64,000 nt of DNA, taken from positions 3,658,001 to 3,722,000 of the forward strand of contig NZ_CP053896.1 of NCBI RefSeq assembly GCF_013255915.1. The letters run 5' to 3'. Position numbers and translations under genes: made by a program. Every line of letters begins with the position of its first letter. Position 1 is the stretch's first letter. Under the pieces are notes generated by a model that saw only the letters and a program-made list of their open reading frames with translations, had not been told where the DNA came from and did no database searches. Shown one piece after another: positions 51,322 through 60,415 of this stretch. The stretch comes from Providencia rettgeri. GTDB taxonomy: Bacteria; Pseudomonadota; Gammaproteobacteria; Enterobacterales; Enterobacteriaceae.

Positions 51322-53067
51322 ATGGCTGGACGAATTCCGCGTTCATTTATCAATGACTTGTTAGCAAGAACCGACATCATTGATTTAGTCGATGCAAAAG
51401 TCCCGTTAAAAAAACAGGGTAAAAACCATCACGCTTGTTGTCCGTTCCATAATGAAAAAACGCCTTCTTTTACTGTAAATGGTGAAAGGCAATTTTATTA
51501 CTGTTTTGGTTGTGGTGCGCATGGCAATGCCATCGATTTTTTGATGAATTACGACAAACTCGATTTTGTCGAAGCTATCGAAGAATTATCTGCACTACAC
51601 GGCCTTGATGTCCCATATGAAAAAGGAACGGGTTCAAGCCAAATAGAACTTCATCAACGGCAAAATTTATATCAGTTGATGGAAAAAATTAATCAATTTT
51701 ACTGTGCTGCCTTAAGTCATCCTTCTGCTAATAAAGCGAAAGATTATTTAAGCCAACGTGGTTTAAGCACTGAAATTATAGAGCATTTTTCGATTGGCTT
51801 CGCCCCTGCGGGCTGGGACAACTTGCTCAAAAAGTTTGCTGTAAACCCAGAAAGTCGCAAACAGCTTGATGATGCTGGCATGTTAGTGACAAATGATAAT
51901 GGCCGAGTCTATGACCGCTTTAGAGAGCGTGTCATGTTCCCAATTCGGGATAGGCGCGGTCGTGTGATTGCCTTCGGTGGACGCGTATTAGGAGATGCTC
52001 TTCCTAAATACTTGAACTCCCCTGAAACCGATATTTTCCATAAAGGTCGCCAGTTATTTGGCCTTTATGAAGCAACACAAAACAGTAATGAATTATCAAA
52101 ATTACTGGTAGTTGAAGGTTATATGGACGTTGTTGCACTTGCTCAGTACGATATCCGCTATGCGGTTGCTTCACTGGGTACATCAACAACCTCAGAACAT
52201 ATTCAGTTACTTTATCGTTCAACAGATACGGTTATTTGTTGCTATGATGGTGACCGCGCTGGCCGAGAAGCGGCATGGCGAGCACTTGAAACAGCCCTAC
52301 CTTATCTTACGGACGGCCGTCAATTGCGTTTTATGTTTTTACCAGACGGCGAAGACCCTGATTCATTAGTACGTAAAGAAGGCAAAAACGCTTTTGAGCA
52401 ACGCATGAAGGATGCTCAAACCCTTTCTGCTTTTTTATTTGATTCACTTGTGCCACAGGTAGATTTAAAAACGCAAGAAGGGAAAGCAAAATTTAGTAAA
52501 CTGGCTATCCCTTTGATTAAGCAAATACCTGGTGAAACGCTGCGCCTTTATATGGCACAAGAGCTAGGAAATTTTATTGGTATACCGGATATTTCTCAAG
52601 TTCTTGCTATGATTGATAGAGAGAGCACAGAACAAGTTAACTATCAGGCTCCCAAATTAAAACCAACCACAATGCGAATACTTATCGCGCTGTTGGTACA
52701 GAATCCGAACTTTTCGGAGCTTGTTCCCTCATTAGAGGGAATTGCCCATATTCAAATGCCGGGGCTTTCTCTATTTCAGGAATTGGTTGATGTCTGCCGT
52801 TCCACCCCCGGAATGTCAACTGGGCAGTTGCTAGAGCGTTATCGTGATAATAAATTTGCGAAACAGCTTGAAAAACTGGCAACGTGGAACGATATAGAAA
52901 TAGAGGAGATAGCGGAAAATACTTTTATAGATGCCTTAAACCATCTATTTAATAGCGCACTCGACGAACGTTTCGACTATTTGATAGCAAAAGAACGAAC
53001 TGAAGGGCTGACCCCAGAAGAGCGCGAAGAAGTCCGCTTAATCACTCTTTCCAGAGTGAAAACATAA
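51322..53067 (+). CDS. dnaG: DNA primase DnaG
   Basis: Synthesises RNA primers at the replication fork with DnaB. The 581 residues match E. coli. The N-terminal CHC2 zinc ribbon is CCPFHNEKTPSF plus YYCFGCGAHGN (about residues 39-67). The TOPRIM catalytic core has LLVVEGYMDVVAL near 262 and CYDGDRAGREAAW near 308. The C-terminal helicase-binding domain follows residue about 450. It is the middle gene of rpsU-dnaG-rpoD. Confidence 0.97.
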   Translation: MAGRIPRSFINDLLARTDIIDLVDAKVPLKKQGKNHHACCPFHNEKTPSFTVNGERQFYYCFGCGAHGNAIDFLMNYDKLDFVEAIEELSALHGLDVPYEKGTGSSQIELHQRQNLYQLMEKINQFYCAALSHPSANKAKDYLSQRGLSTEIIEHFSIGFAPAGWDNLLKKFAVNPESRKQLDDAGMLVTNDNGRVYDRFRERVMFPIRDRRGRVIAFGGRVLGDALPKYLNSPETDIFHKGRQLFGLYEATQNSNELSKLLVVEGYMDVVALAQYDIRYAVASLGTSTTSEHIQLLYRSTDTVICCYDGDRAGREAAWRALETALPYLTDGRQLRFMFLPDGEDPDSLVRKEGKNAFEQRMKDAQTLSAFLFDSLVPQVDLKTQEGKAKFSKLAIPLIKQIPGETLRLYMAQELGNFIGIPDISQVLAMIDRESTEQVNYQAPKLKPTTMRILIALLVQNPNFSELVPSLEGIAHIQMPGLSLFQELVDVCRSTPGMSTGQLLERYRDNKFAKQLEKLATWNDIEIEEIAENTFIDALNHLFNSALDERFDYLIAKERTEGLTPEEREEVRLITLSRVKT

Positions 53068-53254
53068 TCTAACCCAAAACAGAATTAATATTTTAAACGG
53101 CTTAAGTGCCGATAAACACAAGGCAAATGCCTGTAAAATGCTACGAAAATAAAGGGCGTAGCGAATAATAAATATTCCCTTTGTATGTTCTTGTTGGCCG
53201 AATGTTTCGCCGACCGACACCAATCTAAATACTCAGAAGTGTGGATACCGTCTT

Positions 53255-55108
53255 ATGGAGCAAAACCCGCAGTCGCAGCTTAAGCTACTCGTAACCAAGG
53301 GTAAAGAGCAAGGTTACTTAACCTATGCTGAGGTCAACGACCATCTGCCGGAAGATATCGTCGATTCAGATCAAATCGAAGATATCATTCAGATGATTAA
53401 TGACATGGGCATCCAGGTCATGGAAGAAGCACCTGATGCCGATGATTTAATTTTGGCTGAAAATACTTCCGATACTGATGAAGATGCAGCAGAAGCCGCT
53501 GCACAAGTGCTGTCCAGTGTTGAAAGTGAAATCGGCCGTACAACCGACCCTGTTCGCATGTATATGCGTGAAATGGGAACCGTCGAGCTTCTCACTCGAG
53601 AAGGCGAAATCGACATTGCAAAACGTATCGAGGATGGTATTAATCAGGTTCAGTGCTCTGTTGCTGAATATCCTGAGGCTATCACTTATCTTCTTGAGCA
53701 ATATGACCGTGTTGAAGCAGGAGAAAGCCGTTTATCTGATTTAATTACTGGCTTTGTTGACCCTAACGCGGAAGAAGATCTTGCACCAACAGCGACTCAC
53801 GTTGGCTCTGAATTACCACAAGAAGAGCTTGATAAAGACGATGACGAAGACGAAGAAGATGAAGACGGCGATGACAGCGATAGCGATGACGATAACAGCA
53901 TCGATCCTGAATTAGCGCGTCAAAAATTCTCTGATCTTCGTGAGCAATATGAAAAAACGCGTCAACATATTAAACAATATGGCCGTAGTGATGCGAAAAC
54001 GGCTGCCGCTATCGAGCAGCTTTCCGAAGTATTTAAAGAATTCCGTTTAGTTCCTAAGCAATTTGACTATCTGGTCAATAACATGCGTGAAATGATGGAC
54101 AGAGTTCGCTTACAAGAGCGTACCATCATGAAACTATGTGTTGAGCAGTGCAAGATGCCGAAGAAAAACTTCATTACTTTATTCAGTGGTAATGAGACCA
54201 GTGAAACTTGGTTAACTGCTGCAAAAGCAATGAACAAGCCTTGGTCAGAAAAACTGCTTGAAGTTGAAGAAGAAATTCTGCGTTGCCTACAAAGACTGCG
54301 TCAAATTGAAGAAGAAACGGGTCTGACTATCGAACAAGTTAAAGATATCAACCGTCGTATGTCTATCGGTGAAGCGAAAGCACGCCGTGCGAAGAAAGAG
54401 ATGGTTGAAGCAAACTTACGTCTGGTAATTTCTATTGCTAAGAAATACACCAACCGTGGCTTGCAGTTCCTTGACCTGATTCAAGAAGGTAACATCGGTC
54501 TGATGAAAGCCGTTGATAAGTTTGAATATCGCCGTGGTTATAAGTTCTCAACTTATGCAACTTGGTGGATCCGTCAAGCTATCACGCGTTCAATTGCTGA
54601 CCAAGCACGTACTATTCGTATCCCGGTTCACATGATTGAAACTATCAACAAACTGAACCGTATCTCTCGCCAAATGCTGCAAGAAATGGGCCGTGAGCCA
54701 TCGCCAGAAGAACTGGCAGAACGCATGCTAATGCCGGAAGATAAAATTCGTAAAGTACTGAAGATTGCTAAAGAACCTATCTCTATGGAAACCCCTATCG
54801 GTGATGATGAAGATTCACATTTAGGTGATTTTATTGAAGATACAACTTTAGAGCTGCCTTTAGACTCTGCAACGTCAGAAAGCTTACGCTCTGCAACTCA
54901 CGAAGTGTTAGCAGGCTTAACCGCTCGTGAAGCAAAAGTGCTACGCATGCGTTTTGGTATCGACATGAATACTGACCACACCCTTGAGGAAGTTGGTAAA
55001 CAGTTTGATGTTACCCGTGAGCGTATCCGTCAGATCGAAGCGAAAGCGTTACGTAAATTACGTCACCCAAGCCGCTCAGAAGTTCTGCGCAGCTTCCTTG
55101 ACGAATAA
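53255..55108 (+). CDS. rpoD: RNA polymerase sigma-70 factor RpoD
   Basis: Primary sigma factor. The 617-residue protein has region 1.1 (1-90) and region 1.2 around [21 protein letters not shown] strongly acidic stretch rich in Asp and Glu lies near residues 185-212, followed by the non-conserved domain. Regions 2.1-2.4 include [20 protein letters not shown] and [20 protein letters not shown]. Region 3 follows, and region 4.2 contains the helix-turn-helix [20 protein letters not shown]. It is the last gene of the operon, 187 bp after dnaG, with its own terminator. Confidence 0.98.
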   Translation: MEQNPQSQLKLLVTKGKEQGYLTYAEVNDHLPEDIVDSDQIEDIIQMINDMGIQVMEEAPDADDLILAENTSDTDEDAAEAAAQVLSSVESEIGRTTDPVRMYMREMGTVELLTREGEIDIAKRIEDGINQVQCSVAEYPEAITYLLEQYDRVEAGESRLSDLITGFVDPNAEEDLAPTATHVGSELPQEELDKDDDEDEEDEDGDDSDSDDDNSIDPELARQKFSDLREQYEKTRQHIKQYGRSDAKTAAAIEQLSEVFKEFRLVPKQFDYLVNNMREMMDRVRLQERTIMKLCVEQCKMPKKNFITLFSGNETSETWLTAAKAMNKPWSEKLLEVEEEILRCLQRLRQIEEETGLTIEQVKDINRRMSIGEAKARRAKKEMVEANLRLVISIAKKYTNRGLQFLDLIQEGNIGLMKAVDKFEYRRGYKFSTYATWWIRQAITRSIADQARTIRIPVHMIETINKLNRISRQMLQEMGREPSPEELAERMLMPEDKIRKVLKIAKEPISMETPIGDDEDSHLGDFIEDTTLELPLDSATSESLRSATHEVLAGLTAREAKVLRMRFGIDMNTDHTLEEVGKQFDVTRERIRQIEAKALRKLRHPSRSEVLRSFLDE

Positions 55109-55127
55109 TTGATTTATTTATATCTAA

Positions 55128-55156
55128 AAACACCTGCTCCGGCAGGTGTTTTTTTA
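55128..55156 (+). terminator. Rho-independent terminator of the rpsU-dnaG-rpoD operon
   Basis: AAACACCTGC-TCCG-GCAGGTGTTT with a UUCG-like tetraloop and a run of seven or more T, 19 bp after the rpoD stop. Confidence 0.92.
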
Positions 55157-55178
55157 TGGTCACTAAAACCATGGAAAG

Positions 55179-55571
55179 CTACACTACCGGTGTTTCATGC
55201 AAATAAACCCAAACACACTTTTCGGGTTCGACCCTGATACATGCAGTCGAAATTCTTAACGACTCAATACCATTTATTTGCTGTTTTTCTTGATACTGAA
55301 CCCAGCAATAGCCATTGTCTTCGCACAATGGCATCAGATTAATACACTCTGTAGAAAATGATGTTCTAGCCCCTACATTCTGACTAAATAACTGAGTCAC
55401 TGCATTTAATCCAATACAATGGCCTTGTGTGGTAACCATTTTGAAGTTGTCATCGAAGCTGGCTAATAACGGCGCCAAACTTTTATTACCACGACGCCCT
55501 GTAAAAATATCCTCAATAAGAATATGTAAATCCACCACGCTTTGCTGCGCTCTTTCCATTGTTTCACTCAT
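55179..55571 (-). CDS. NTF2-like (SnoaL/DUF4440-type) small protein
   Basis: Function not known. The 130-residue protein has no signal peptide or membrane segment. Its pattern is an N-terminal helix pair (VVDLHILIEDIFTGRRG), then FDDNFKMVTTQGHCIGLNAV and alternating strands (YCWVQYQEKQQINGIESL, STACIRVEPEKCVWVYLHE). This fits the NTF2-like fold, whose members include ketosteroid isomerase-like and DUF4440 proteins. Its ATG directly follows the TAA of the upstream MFS gene with no gap, so the two are translated together, and it may act on or sense the same compound. Confidence 0.65.
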   Translation of the reverse strand: MSETMERAQQSVVDLHILIEDIFTGRRGNKSLAPLLASFDDNFKMVTTQGHCIGLNAVTQLFSQNVGARTSFSTECINLMPLCEDNGYCWVQYQEKQQINGIESLRISTACIRVEPEKCVWVYLHETPVV

Positions 55572-56903
55572 TTATTTTTCCTTGATCACTGAAATTAATG
55601 AAAGTAACCCGAGTATTGATGCAATAAGAAACGTAAATTGATAACGTAATAAATCACTCGAGAAAGTCATTAAGCTAAATATAGAAATAAATACGACTGC
55701 ACCAACACTAAATGCGACTTGTCGATTAATATTCCATAACACGCTACCTTGAAGTAAATCTTTGTCTTTGAAATCCATCAACGAGCTAATTTGTGCAGTA
55801 TTGGCGCTCAACCCTCCACCCATCCCCATCAATAAATAAGCAATTATCAATAAACTGAGCTGGCTGGAAGATGAGACCCAATAAAGCAGAAAAATACCAA
55901 GGCTATGTAATGTAATACCAATAATAAATAATCGTTTTTTTCCTATCTGTAAGTAAAGACGTCCACCAGTTAACATTGATATTACCGCCCCCAATGCATA
56001 TAGCACCATAAATAGCCCGGTTTTTGCTGCACTGAACCCCATGTTCTCTTGTAGATTAAAAATATTGAGTAAATTAACTCCCGTAAAAATACCGGGAACA
56101 GCATAGTAAACAATAAAAGCATTACGCAGATTGCTATTTTTCAATAACTGAAAATTTAAAATAGGTTCTCGACATTTTTGGGCATATTTAAGGTAAACAA
56201 TAAATACGAATACAGAAGTAAAAAAGCTCGCCAAAGCCAATAGTAAATTGTGATAATCATTATAAAAAGAGAATGATAATAATAGGCTTAACAAACTTAA
56301 ACTCACCATTATTAGCCCCAAACTATCTGGCTTTTCTCTTATTTTTTTCCCATCATTTTTTATCCATATCCAAGCGAGTACTGCCGTTAGTAATGAGAAA
56401 GGTAAATTAGAATAAAAGACCCAATGCCAAGACAAAGAATCAATAATTAGGCCGCCAATTGCAGGTGAAAATGCGGGAGCAATTAACGCGACTGTCATAA
56501 TCAATGTTGATATACGCTGGCGATCATTATTTGGAAATAATGCGAAAACTAACGCCTGACCTACCGGAATTAATAACCCTCCCGCAGCCCCTTGGATAAA
56601 GCGCCAAAAAATTAAGCTATATATTGAATCACTGCTTCCACTGAGCCAAGCTGCAATAGAAAAAAGTAGCATGGAATAACACAGTAATTTTTGGTTACCT
56701 AACCTACCTGCTAACCATAAGCTGATTGGCATCACCAGAACTAAACCTAAAATATAGGCATTGGCAACCCAAGCCACTTGAGATTGGCTTGCTGAAAATG
56801 ATGCAGCAATGTCAGGTAATGCTATCGCTGGCATAAAAATATTAATACAATCAATAAAGAAACCGAGTAAAAATACTGTGGCAATTTTGTATCGATAAGT
56901 CAT
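55572..56903 (-). CDS. MFS drug-efflux transporter, DHA2 (EmrB/QacA-like) type
   Basis: Proton-coupled exporter of the 14-membrane-segment drug:H+ antiporter group. The start at 56903 (MTYRYKIATVFLLGFFIDC) follows a GGAGG site and gives 443 residues. Visible MFS motifs are the DHA2-type N-terminal FMPAIALPDIAASF, motif A-like GRLGNQKLLCYS, and the motif-C-like VALIAPAFSPAIGGLIID of antiporters near residue 140. The substrate cannot be inferred. It is the first gene of a two-gene unit with the NTF2-like protein and is divergent from a LysR regulator, the usual layout of a ligand-induced efflux system. Confidence 0.85.
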   Translation of the reverse strand: MTYRYKIATVFLLGFFIDCINIFMPAIALPDIAASFSASQSQVAWVANAYILGLVLVMPISLWLAGRLGNQKLLCYSMLLFSIAAWLSGSSDSIYSLIFWRFIQGAAGGLLIPVGQALVFALFPNNDRQRISTLIMTVALIAPAFSPAIGGLIIDSLSWHWVFYSNLPFSLLTAVLAWIWIKNDGKKIREKPDSLGLIMVSLSLLSLLLSFSFYNDYHNLLLALASFFTSVFVFIVYLKYAQKCREPILNFQLLKNSNLRNAFIVYYAVPGIFTGVNLLNIFNLQENMGFSAAKTGLFMVLYALGAVISMLTGGRLYLQIGKKRLFIIGITLHSLGIFLLYWVSSSSQLSLLIIAYLLMGMGGGLSANTAQISSLMDFKDKDLLQGSVLWNINRQVAFSVGAVVFISIFSLMTFSSDLLRYQFTFLIASILGLLSLISVIKEK

Positions 56904-56968
56904 GGACTTCCTCCGGTGGCAAAGAATAGGTTTAAGTACTTTCTTTGTCGATACAAGGGAGGTAACAT

Positions 56969-56993
56969 GATTGTTTAATAAAAAAGAACAATC
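56969..56993. promoter_or_regulatory. LysR-type operator between the MFS gene and the LysR regulator
   Basis: GATTGTT (56969-56975) and AACAATC (56987-56993) are perfect inverted repeats separated by 11 bp, containing the T-N11-A core of LysR-type boxes. It lies 65 bp from the MFS start and 9 bp before the LysR start codon, so binding would also repress the regulator. Confidence 0.65.
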
Positions 56994-57002
56994 GTTATCA
57001 TT

Positions 57003-57902
57003 ATGCAAAGAAATCTTAAAAAGATTATCAGTTTTCTACAGGTTGTTGATTCGGGTTCATTCACTAAAGCCGCAGATATTTTAGGGCTAAGTCGCTCTAT
57101 GGTCAGTGTCGATATCAAACAATTAGAAGGTCAGCTTAATGTAAGCTTGCTAACACGAAACACGCGAAATATTGCATTAACAGAGGTAGGAAAACATTTT
57201 TATGACGACTTTAAACGTATTCAAAATCAAATAGATGAAGCATTCGAAAAAAGCCAAAATTTAGGAACGAATATTGCTGGTTTGCTACGCTTTTCATCAA
57301 CGAGTGAATTTGGCCAACGTTTTATTTTGCCGCTACTCCCTGAATTTTGCCGCCTTTATCCTAAGTTAAGGTTACAATATTCATTTAACTCATCATTAGA
57401 TGACCTGATCACAGAAAAACTCGATTTATCTATTCGATTAGGTAATTTAAAAAATTCATCTCTTAAAATGAAAAAACTGGGTGAGTATGAGATTTACTTA
57501 GTCTCCACTCCTGAATTTCTAAAAAAATACCCAATCAAACAACTCACTGATTTAGCAAATGTCCCATGGATTAACCATGCGCTATTAAACTGGCAAGATC
57601 CTCAATATTTTTTACAGAATTCAAAAAATGAAAAATATTACTTACCTTTAATTAAAAACCAATATGAGTCTAATTCTGCGGCCGTTATTCACCATATGGT
57701 GCTAGCCTCTTTAGGTATTGCTATCTGCCCTGCTTGGATGGTTGACGACGACTTGCAGCATGAGCGTTTAGTTCATGTGTTACCCGAATACCGTTTACCG
57801 AAACAAAATATTCAATTACTTTATCCAAATACTTTTGTTTTACCGGCTAAGACACGTGCATTTATCGATTTTTTAGTCGATAAATTAGCTGTAAATAAAT
57901 AA
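57003..57902 (+). CDS. LysR-family transcriptional regulator of the adjacent efflux unit
   Basis: The 299-residue protein has the N-terminal winged helix-turn-helix (residues about 3-62: VVDSGSFTKAADILGLSRSM, then LNVSLLTRNTRNIALTEVG) and a LysR substrate-binding domain (about 90-290). The C-terminal domain resembles the CrgA/AaeR-type branch (LRFSSTSEFGQRFILPLLPE, and SLGIAICPAWMV). No Shine-Dalgarno sequence is visible before the ATG and the operator ends 9 bp upstream, so translation is probably weak or nearly leaderless. It is divergent from the MFS gene. Confidence 0.88.
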   Translation: MQRNLKKIISFLQVVDSGSFTKAADILGLSRSMVSVDIKQLEGQLNVSLLTRNTRNIALTEVGKHFYDDFKRIQNQIDEAFEKSQNLGTNIAGLLRFSSTSEFGQRFILPLLPEFCRLYPKLRLQYSFNSSLDDLITEKLDLSIRLGNLKNSSLKMKKLGEYEIYLVSTPEFLKKYPIKQLTDLANVPWINHALLNWQDPQYFLQNSKNEKYYLPLIKNQYESNSAAVIHHMVLASLGIAICPAWMVDDDLQHERLVHVLPEYRLPKQNIQLLYPNTFVLPAKTRAFIDFLVDKLAVNK

Positions 57903-57990
57903 AGATATAAAGATATATCGATTCAATGTTTCTAAAGTGTAGTTTCTAATCTACCACAGTATAAAAACTCATTTTTCTCATTGTTAATGG

Positions 57991-58016
57991 CTATTATGCC
58001 CTCCATGGCATAATAG
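57991..58016. terminator. Hairpin between the LysR gene and hdeB
   Basis: CTATTATGCC (57991-58000) and GGCATAATAG (58007-58016) form a perfect 10-bp stem with a 6-nt loop between convergent genes. It has no strong T tract, so termination is inferred from position. Confidence 0.5.
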
Positions 58017-58022
58017 TTAGCA

Positions 58023-58322
58023 TTATTTCTTAGATGCTAAATAATCTTGCAGAGTGCCTTCCGGTTTTTTCTTACAAAACTCAACAATCTGAGGGACCTC
58101 AGCAACACTTTGCTCTGTTAGCGCAACATAATCTCCACCTTTAAATTGCGTTTCTTGGTTTGTTACCCATAACGCAACAGGTGCCCAGCTTTGAGGATCT
58201 AAATTAATAAATTGCTGGCAAGTCATATTCTCAGGTGTAACCGTATTTTTGTCTGCTGCCATTGAGTTAAATGAAATTGTAGATACAGCAAATAATACAC
58301 TAGATATAATAACCTTTCTCAT
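58023..58322 (-). CDS. hdeB: HdeB-like periplasmic acid-stress chaperone
   Basis: Small periplasmic protein of the HdeA/HdeB family that prevents aggregation of periplasmic proteins at low pH. The 99 residues have a signal peptide of about 22 residues (ending NSMAA). The two cysteines of the family disulfide are visible at Cys35 (MTCQQFINLDP) and Cys83 (IVEFCKKKPEG). MTCQQFINLDPQSWAPVALW and KGGDYVALTE correspond closely to E. coli HdeB, and less to HdeA. It stands alone: no hdeA or hdeD lies beside it. Confidence 0.85.
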   Translation of the reverse strand: MRKVIISSVLFAVSTISFNSMAADKNTVTPENMTCQQFINLDPQSWAPVALWVTNQETQFKGGDYVALTEQSVAEVPQIVEFCKKKPEGTLQDYLASKK

Positions 58323-58524
58323 TTTAAACTCCTTTGGAAAATTAAAAACATATAATCATGTGGCTGGTTATTATTAGCATATTATTTATGAGAATTACAT
58401 ATTCCAATTTTGATGATTAAATTTATACTGAATTAAAGAATCGAATAAAAAATAATAAAAACAATCAATTACAAATAATGACCCAATTAGAGCATCAATA
58501 TAAGATTTGTTTTTTTATAGAAAA

Positions 58525-58543
58525 GCCACTTATAAAAAGTGGC
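58525..58543 (-). terminator. Terminator hairpin after the ACS-family MFS gene
   Basis: In minus-strand sense GCCACTT pairs with AAGTGGC around a 5-nt loop, followed by TTTTCTAT. It lies 12 bp beyond the transporter stop and ends the five-gene operon. Confidence 0.65.
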
Positions 58544-58555
58544 CATAAAATTTAA

Positions 58556-59851
58556 CTATACTACTTTTACTTCCATCTCTGCAGGGTCTTTAATTGGTTC
58601 ATTAACAAAGAAGAAATAAACCAATGATGCAAGGAATGCGACCGTTGCACAAACAACAAGGGCTAAGGTAAATGAATGTGTTTGGTCAATAATAATACCG
58701 GTAATAATCGGAGCAAATGACCCTCCAATAAAACCACCGAAATTTTGAATACCACTCACTGAGGTAATTAAACGAGAAGGCACTGAAACTAAAATCAATC
58801 CCCAAGCAGAAGTCCCTGCAAAGTGAATAGAAAACAAGGCCATACTAATACAAGCAACAGCTGAAAATGTGCTGTCAGTATAAGCAGCAGGTAGTGTAAA
58901 TATGGCAGCAAATAATAAGCCTAAGCAAATCATCCATTTACGGCTTTTCATTTTGTCAGCACCACGTTTCACCACATAGTCTGCAACAACACCATTTACG
59001 AGCATTCCAAGCGCACCAAATAAAAAGGGTATTGCGGCAACCCAGCCAGTTTTTTCTAGACTTAAACCTCTGGAGTTTTCAAGATAAGCGGGCAACCATG
59101 TTAGATATAGCCAAACCATATAACCCACACCATTAAACCCAATAATCATTCCCCATAAAGAACGTTGTTTAAATAATGATGCCCATTCTTTGAAAGAAAC
59201 TTTATTCGTTGAAGATGGTGGAGCTCCGTCATTTAAATAGTTTAATTCATCATCTGTTAATTCTAATTGTTCACGATTACGATAGAAAATAAACCAAAGT
59301 ATAGACAGAATAATCCCACTAATACCGATAATAATAAACATTGTACGCCAGCCAAAAGCTAACATTAATGCAATGAGCAAAGGTGGAGCCAGCGCTTGAG
59401 CTAACGTAGAGGACATATTAACAATCCCCATAGGTAACCCTCGTTCACGAATATTATACCAATCATTAACGACTTTAACGCCTGTAGGTAAATGTGGGGC
59501 TTCACCAATACCTAAAATAACTCGCGCAATAATTAAATGGGTAAATGAAGATAATAGCCCTGTAACCGTTTGTGCTAACGACCATAAAAACAAACCAAAG
59601 CCATAAATCTTTTTAACTCCAAAGCGCTCCATTACCATACCTATAGGTAATTGGCATAACGCATAGCCAAATGAAAATACTGATAACAGTAATCCCATTT
59701 GGGTTGCACTAAATCCTAATTCTTTACTTATTGTAGAGTTAGCAATAGAGAGTGATGCTCTATCTAAAAAGTTAATGATACCTGCTATCAACAAAAATGT
59801 AAGCGCAATAAGCTGCCAGCGCTTTAGTCTTTTACTCGCATGTAGTGACAT
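58556..59851 (-). CDS. MFS transporter, anion:cation symporter (ACS) family
   Basis: Twelve-segment importer of organic anions. Relatives carry hexuronates, glucarate, tartrate, phthalate or N-acyl amino acids. The 431 residues include the ACS-family N-terminal signature INFLDRASLSIANSTISKEL near residues 27-46, motif A GMVMERFGVKKIYG, and GIGEAPHLPTGVKVVNDWY near 114. It is the last gene of the operon, 93 bp after the RidA-family gene. Its natural substrate is presumably a charged amide or amino-acid derivative handled by the M20 and PLP enzymes upstream. Confidence 0.88.
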   Translation of the reverse strand: MSLHASKRLKRWQLIALTFLLIAGIINFLDRASLSIANSTISKELGFSATQMGLLLSVFSFGYALCQLPIGMVMERFGVKKIYGFGLFLWSLAQTVTGLLSSFTHLIIARVILGIGEAPHLPTGVKVVNDWYNIRERGLPMGIVNMSSTLAQALAPPLLIALMLAFGWRTMFIIIGISGIILSILWFIFYRNREQLELTDDELNYLNDGAPPSSTNKVSFKEWASLFKQRSLWGMIIGFNGVGYMVWLYLTWLPAYLENSRGLSLEKTGWVAAIPFLFGALGMLVNGVVADYVVKRGADKMKSRKWMICLGLLFAAIFTLPAAYTDSTFSAVACISMALFSIHFAGTSAWGLILVSVPSRLITSVSGIQNFGGFIGGSFAPIITGIIIDQTHSFTLALVVCATVAFLASLVYFFFVNEPIKDPAEMEVKVV

Positions 59852-59944
59852 AATTAAGTACCTTTAAGACGTAACAGGACCCTGCGGAATAATATTTACT
59901 CCGCAGATTTATTTTATTAATAATCTTTAGTTGTTATCTATTAT

Positions 59945-60406
59945 TTACGACTTTAGCTTTAATATTAATTCTATTTCCACTGGCGTATCAAAAGGCAATG
60001 TATTCGTACCTATTGCTGAACGTGCATGCTTACCTTTATCACCGAGTATTTCAATTAAAAAATCTGAAGCTCCATTCATGACTTGTGGCTGATTTTTAAA
60101 ATCATCAGTGCTTTGTACAAAGCCCAATAATTTTATACATTCATCAATTTTATCTAAATCTCCTAAATAGGCTTTTAACGAGGAAAATATATTAACAATA
60201 CACTGTTTTGCTGCTTCTTGGCCTTGCTCGACTGTTAATTCTTTACCTAACGTACCGCTATAAATTAATACGCCATCTTTTTGACAATCATGGCCTGATG
60301 TATAAAGTAAATCACCATACTGCTTAATAGATACATATGAAAACTTTGGTGCCCCTGGTGTGGCAAGTTTAATTCCTTTTTCTTCTAATTTCTTCTCAAT
60401 ATTCAT
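59945..60406 (-). CDS. RidA family protein (YjgF/YER057c/UK114 superfamily)
   Basis: Chorismate-mutase-fold protein. Canonical RidA hydrolyses reactive enamines and imines, such as 2-aminoacrylate made by PLP dehydratases. The 153-residue length is above canonical RidA (about 128) and fits the longer YjgF-like-1 subgroup. An arginine at the RidA catalytic position is kept (Arg129 in KGKHARSAIGTNTLP), with the substrate region LYTSGHDC upstream. It is the fourth gene of the operon, 9 bp after the M20 gene, next to a PLP enzyme able to form imines. Members of this subgroup are not all proven deaminases. Confidence 0.85.
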   Translation of the reverse strand: MNIEKKLEEKGIKLATPGAPKFSYVSIKQYGDLLYTSGHDCQKDGVLIYSGTLGKELTVEQGQEAAKQCIVNIFSSLKAYLGDLDKIDECIKLLGFVQSTDDFKNQPQVMNGASDFLIEILGDKGKHARSAIGTNTLPFDTPVEIELILKLKS

Positions 60407-60415
60407 TCACTTTTC

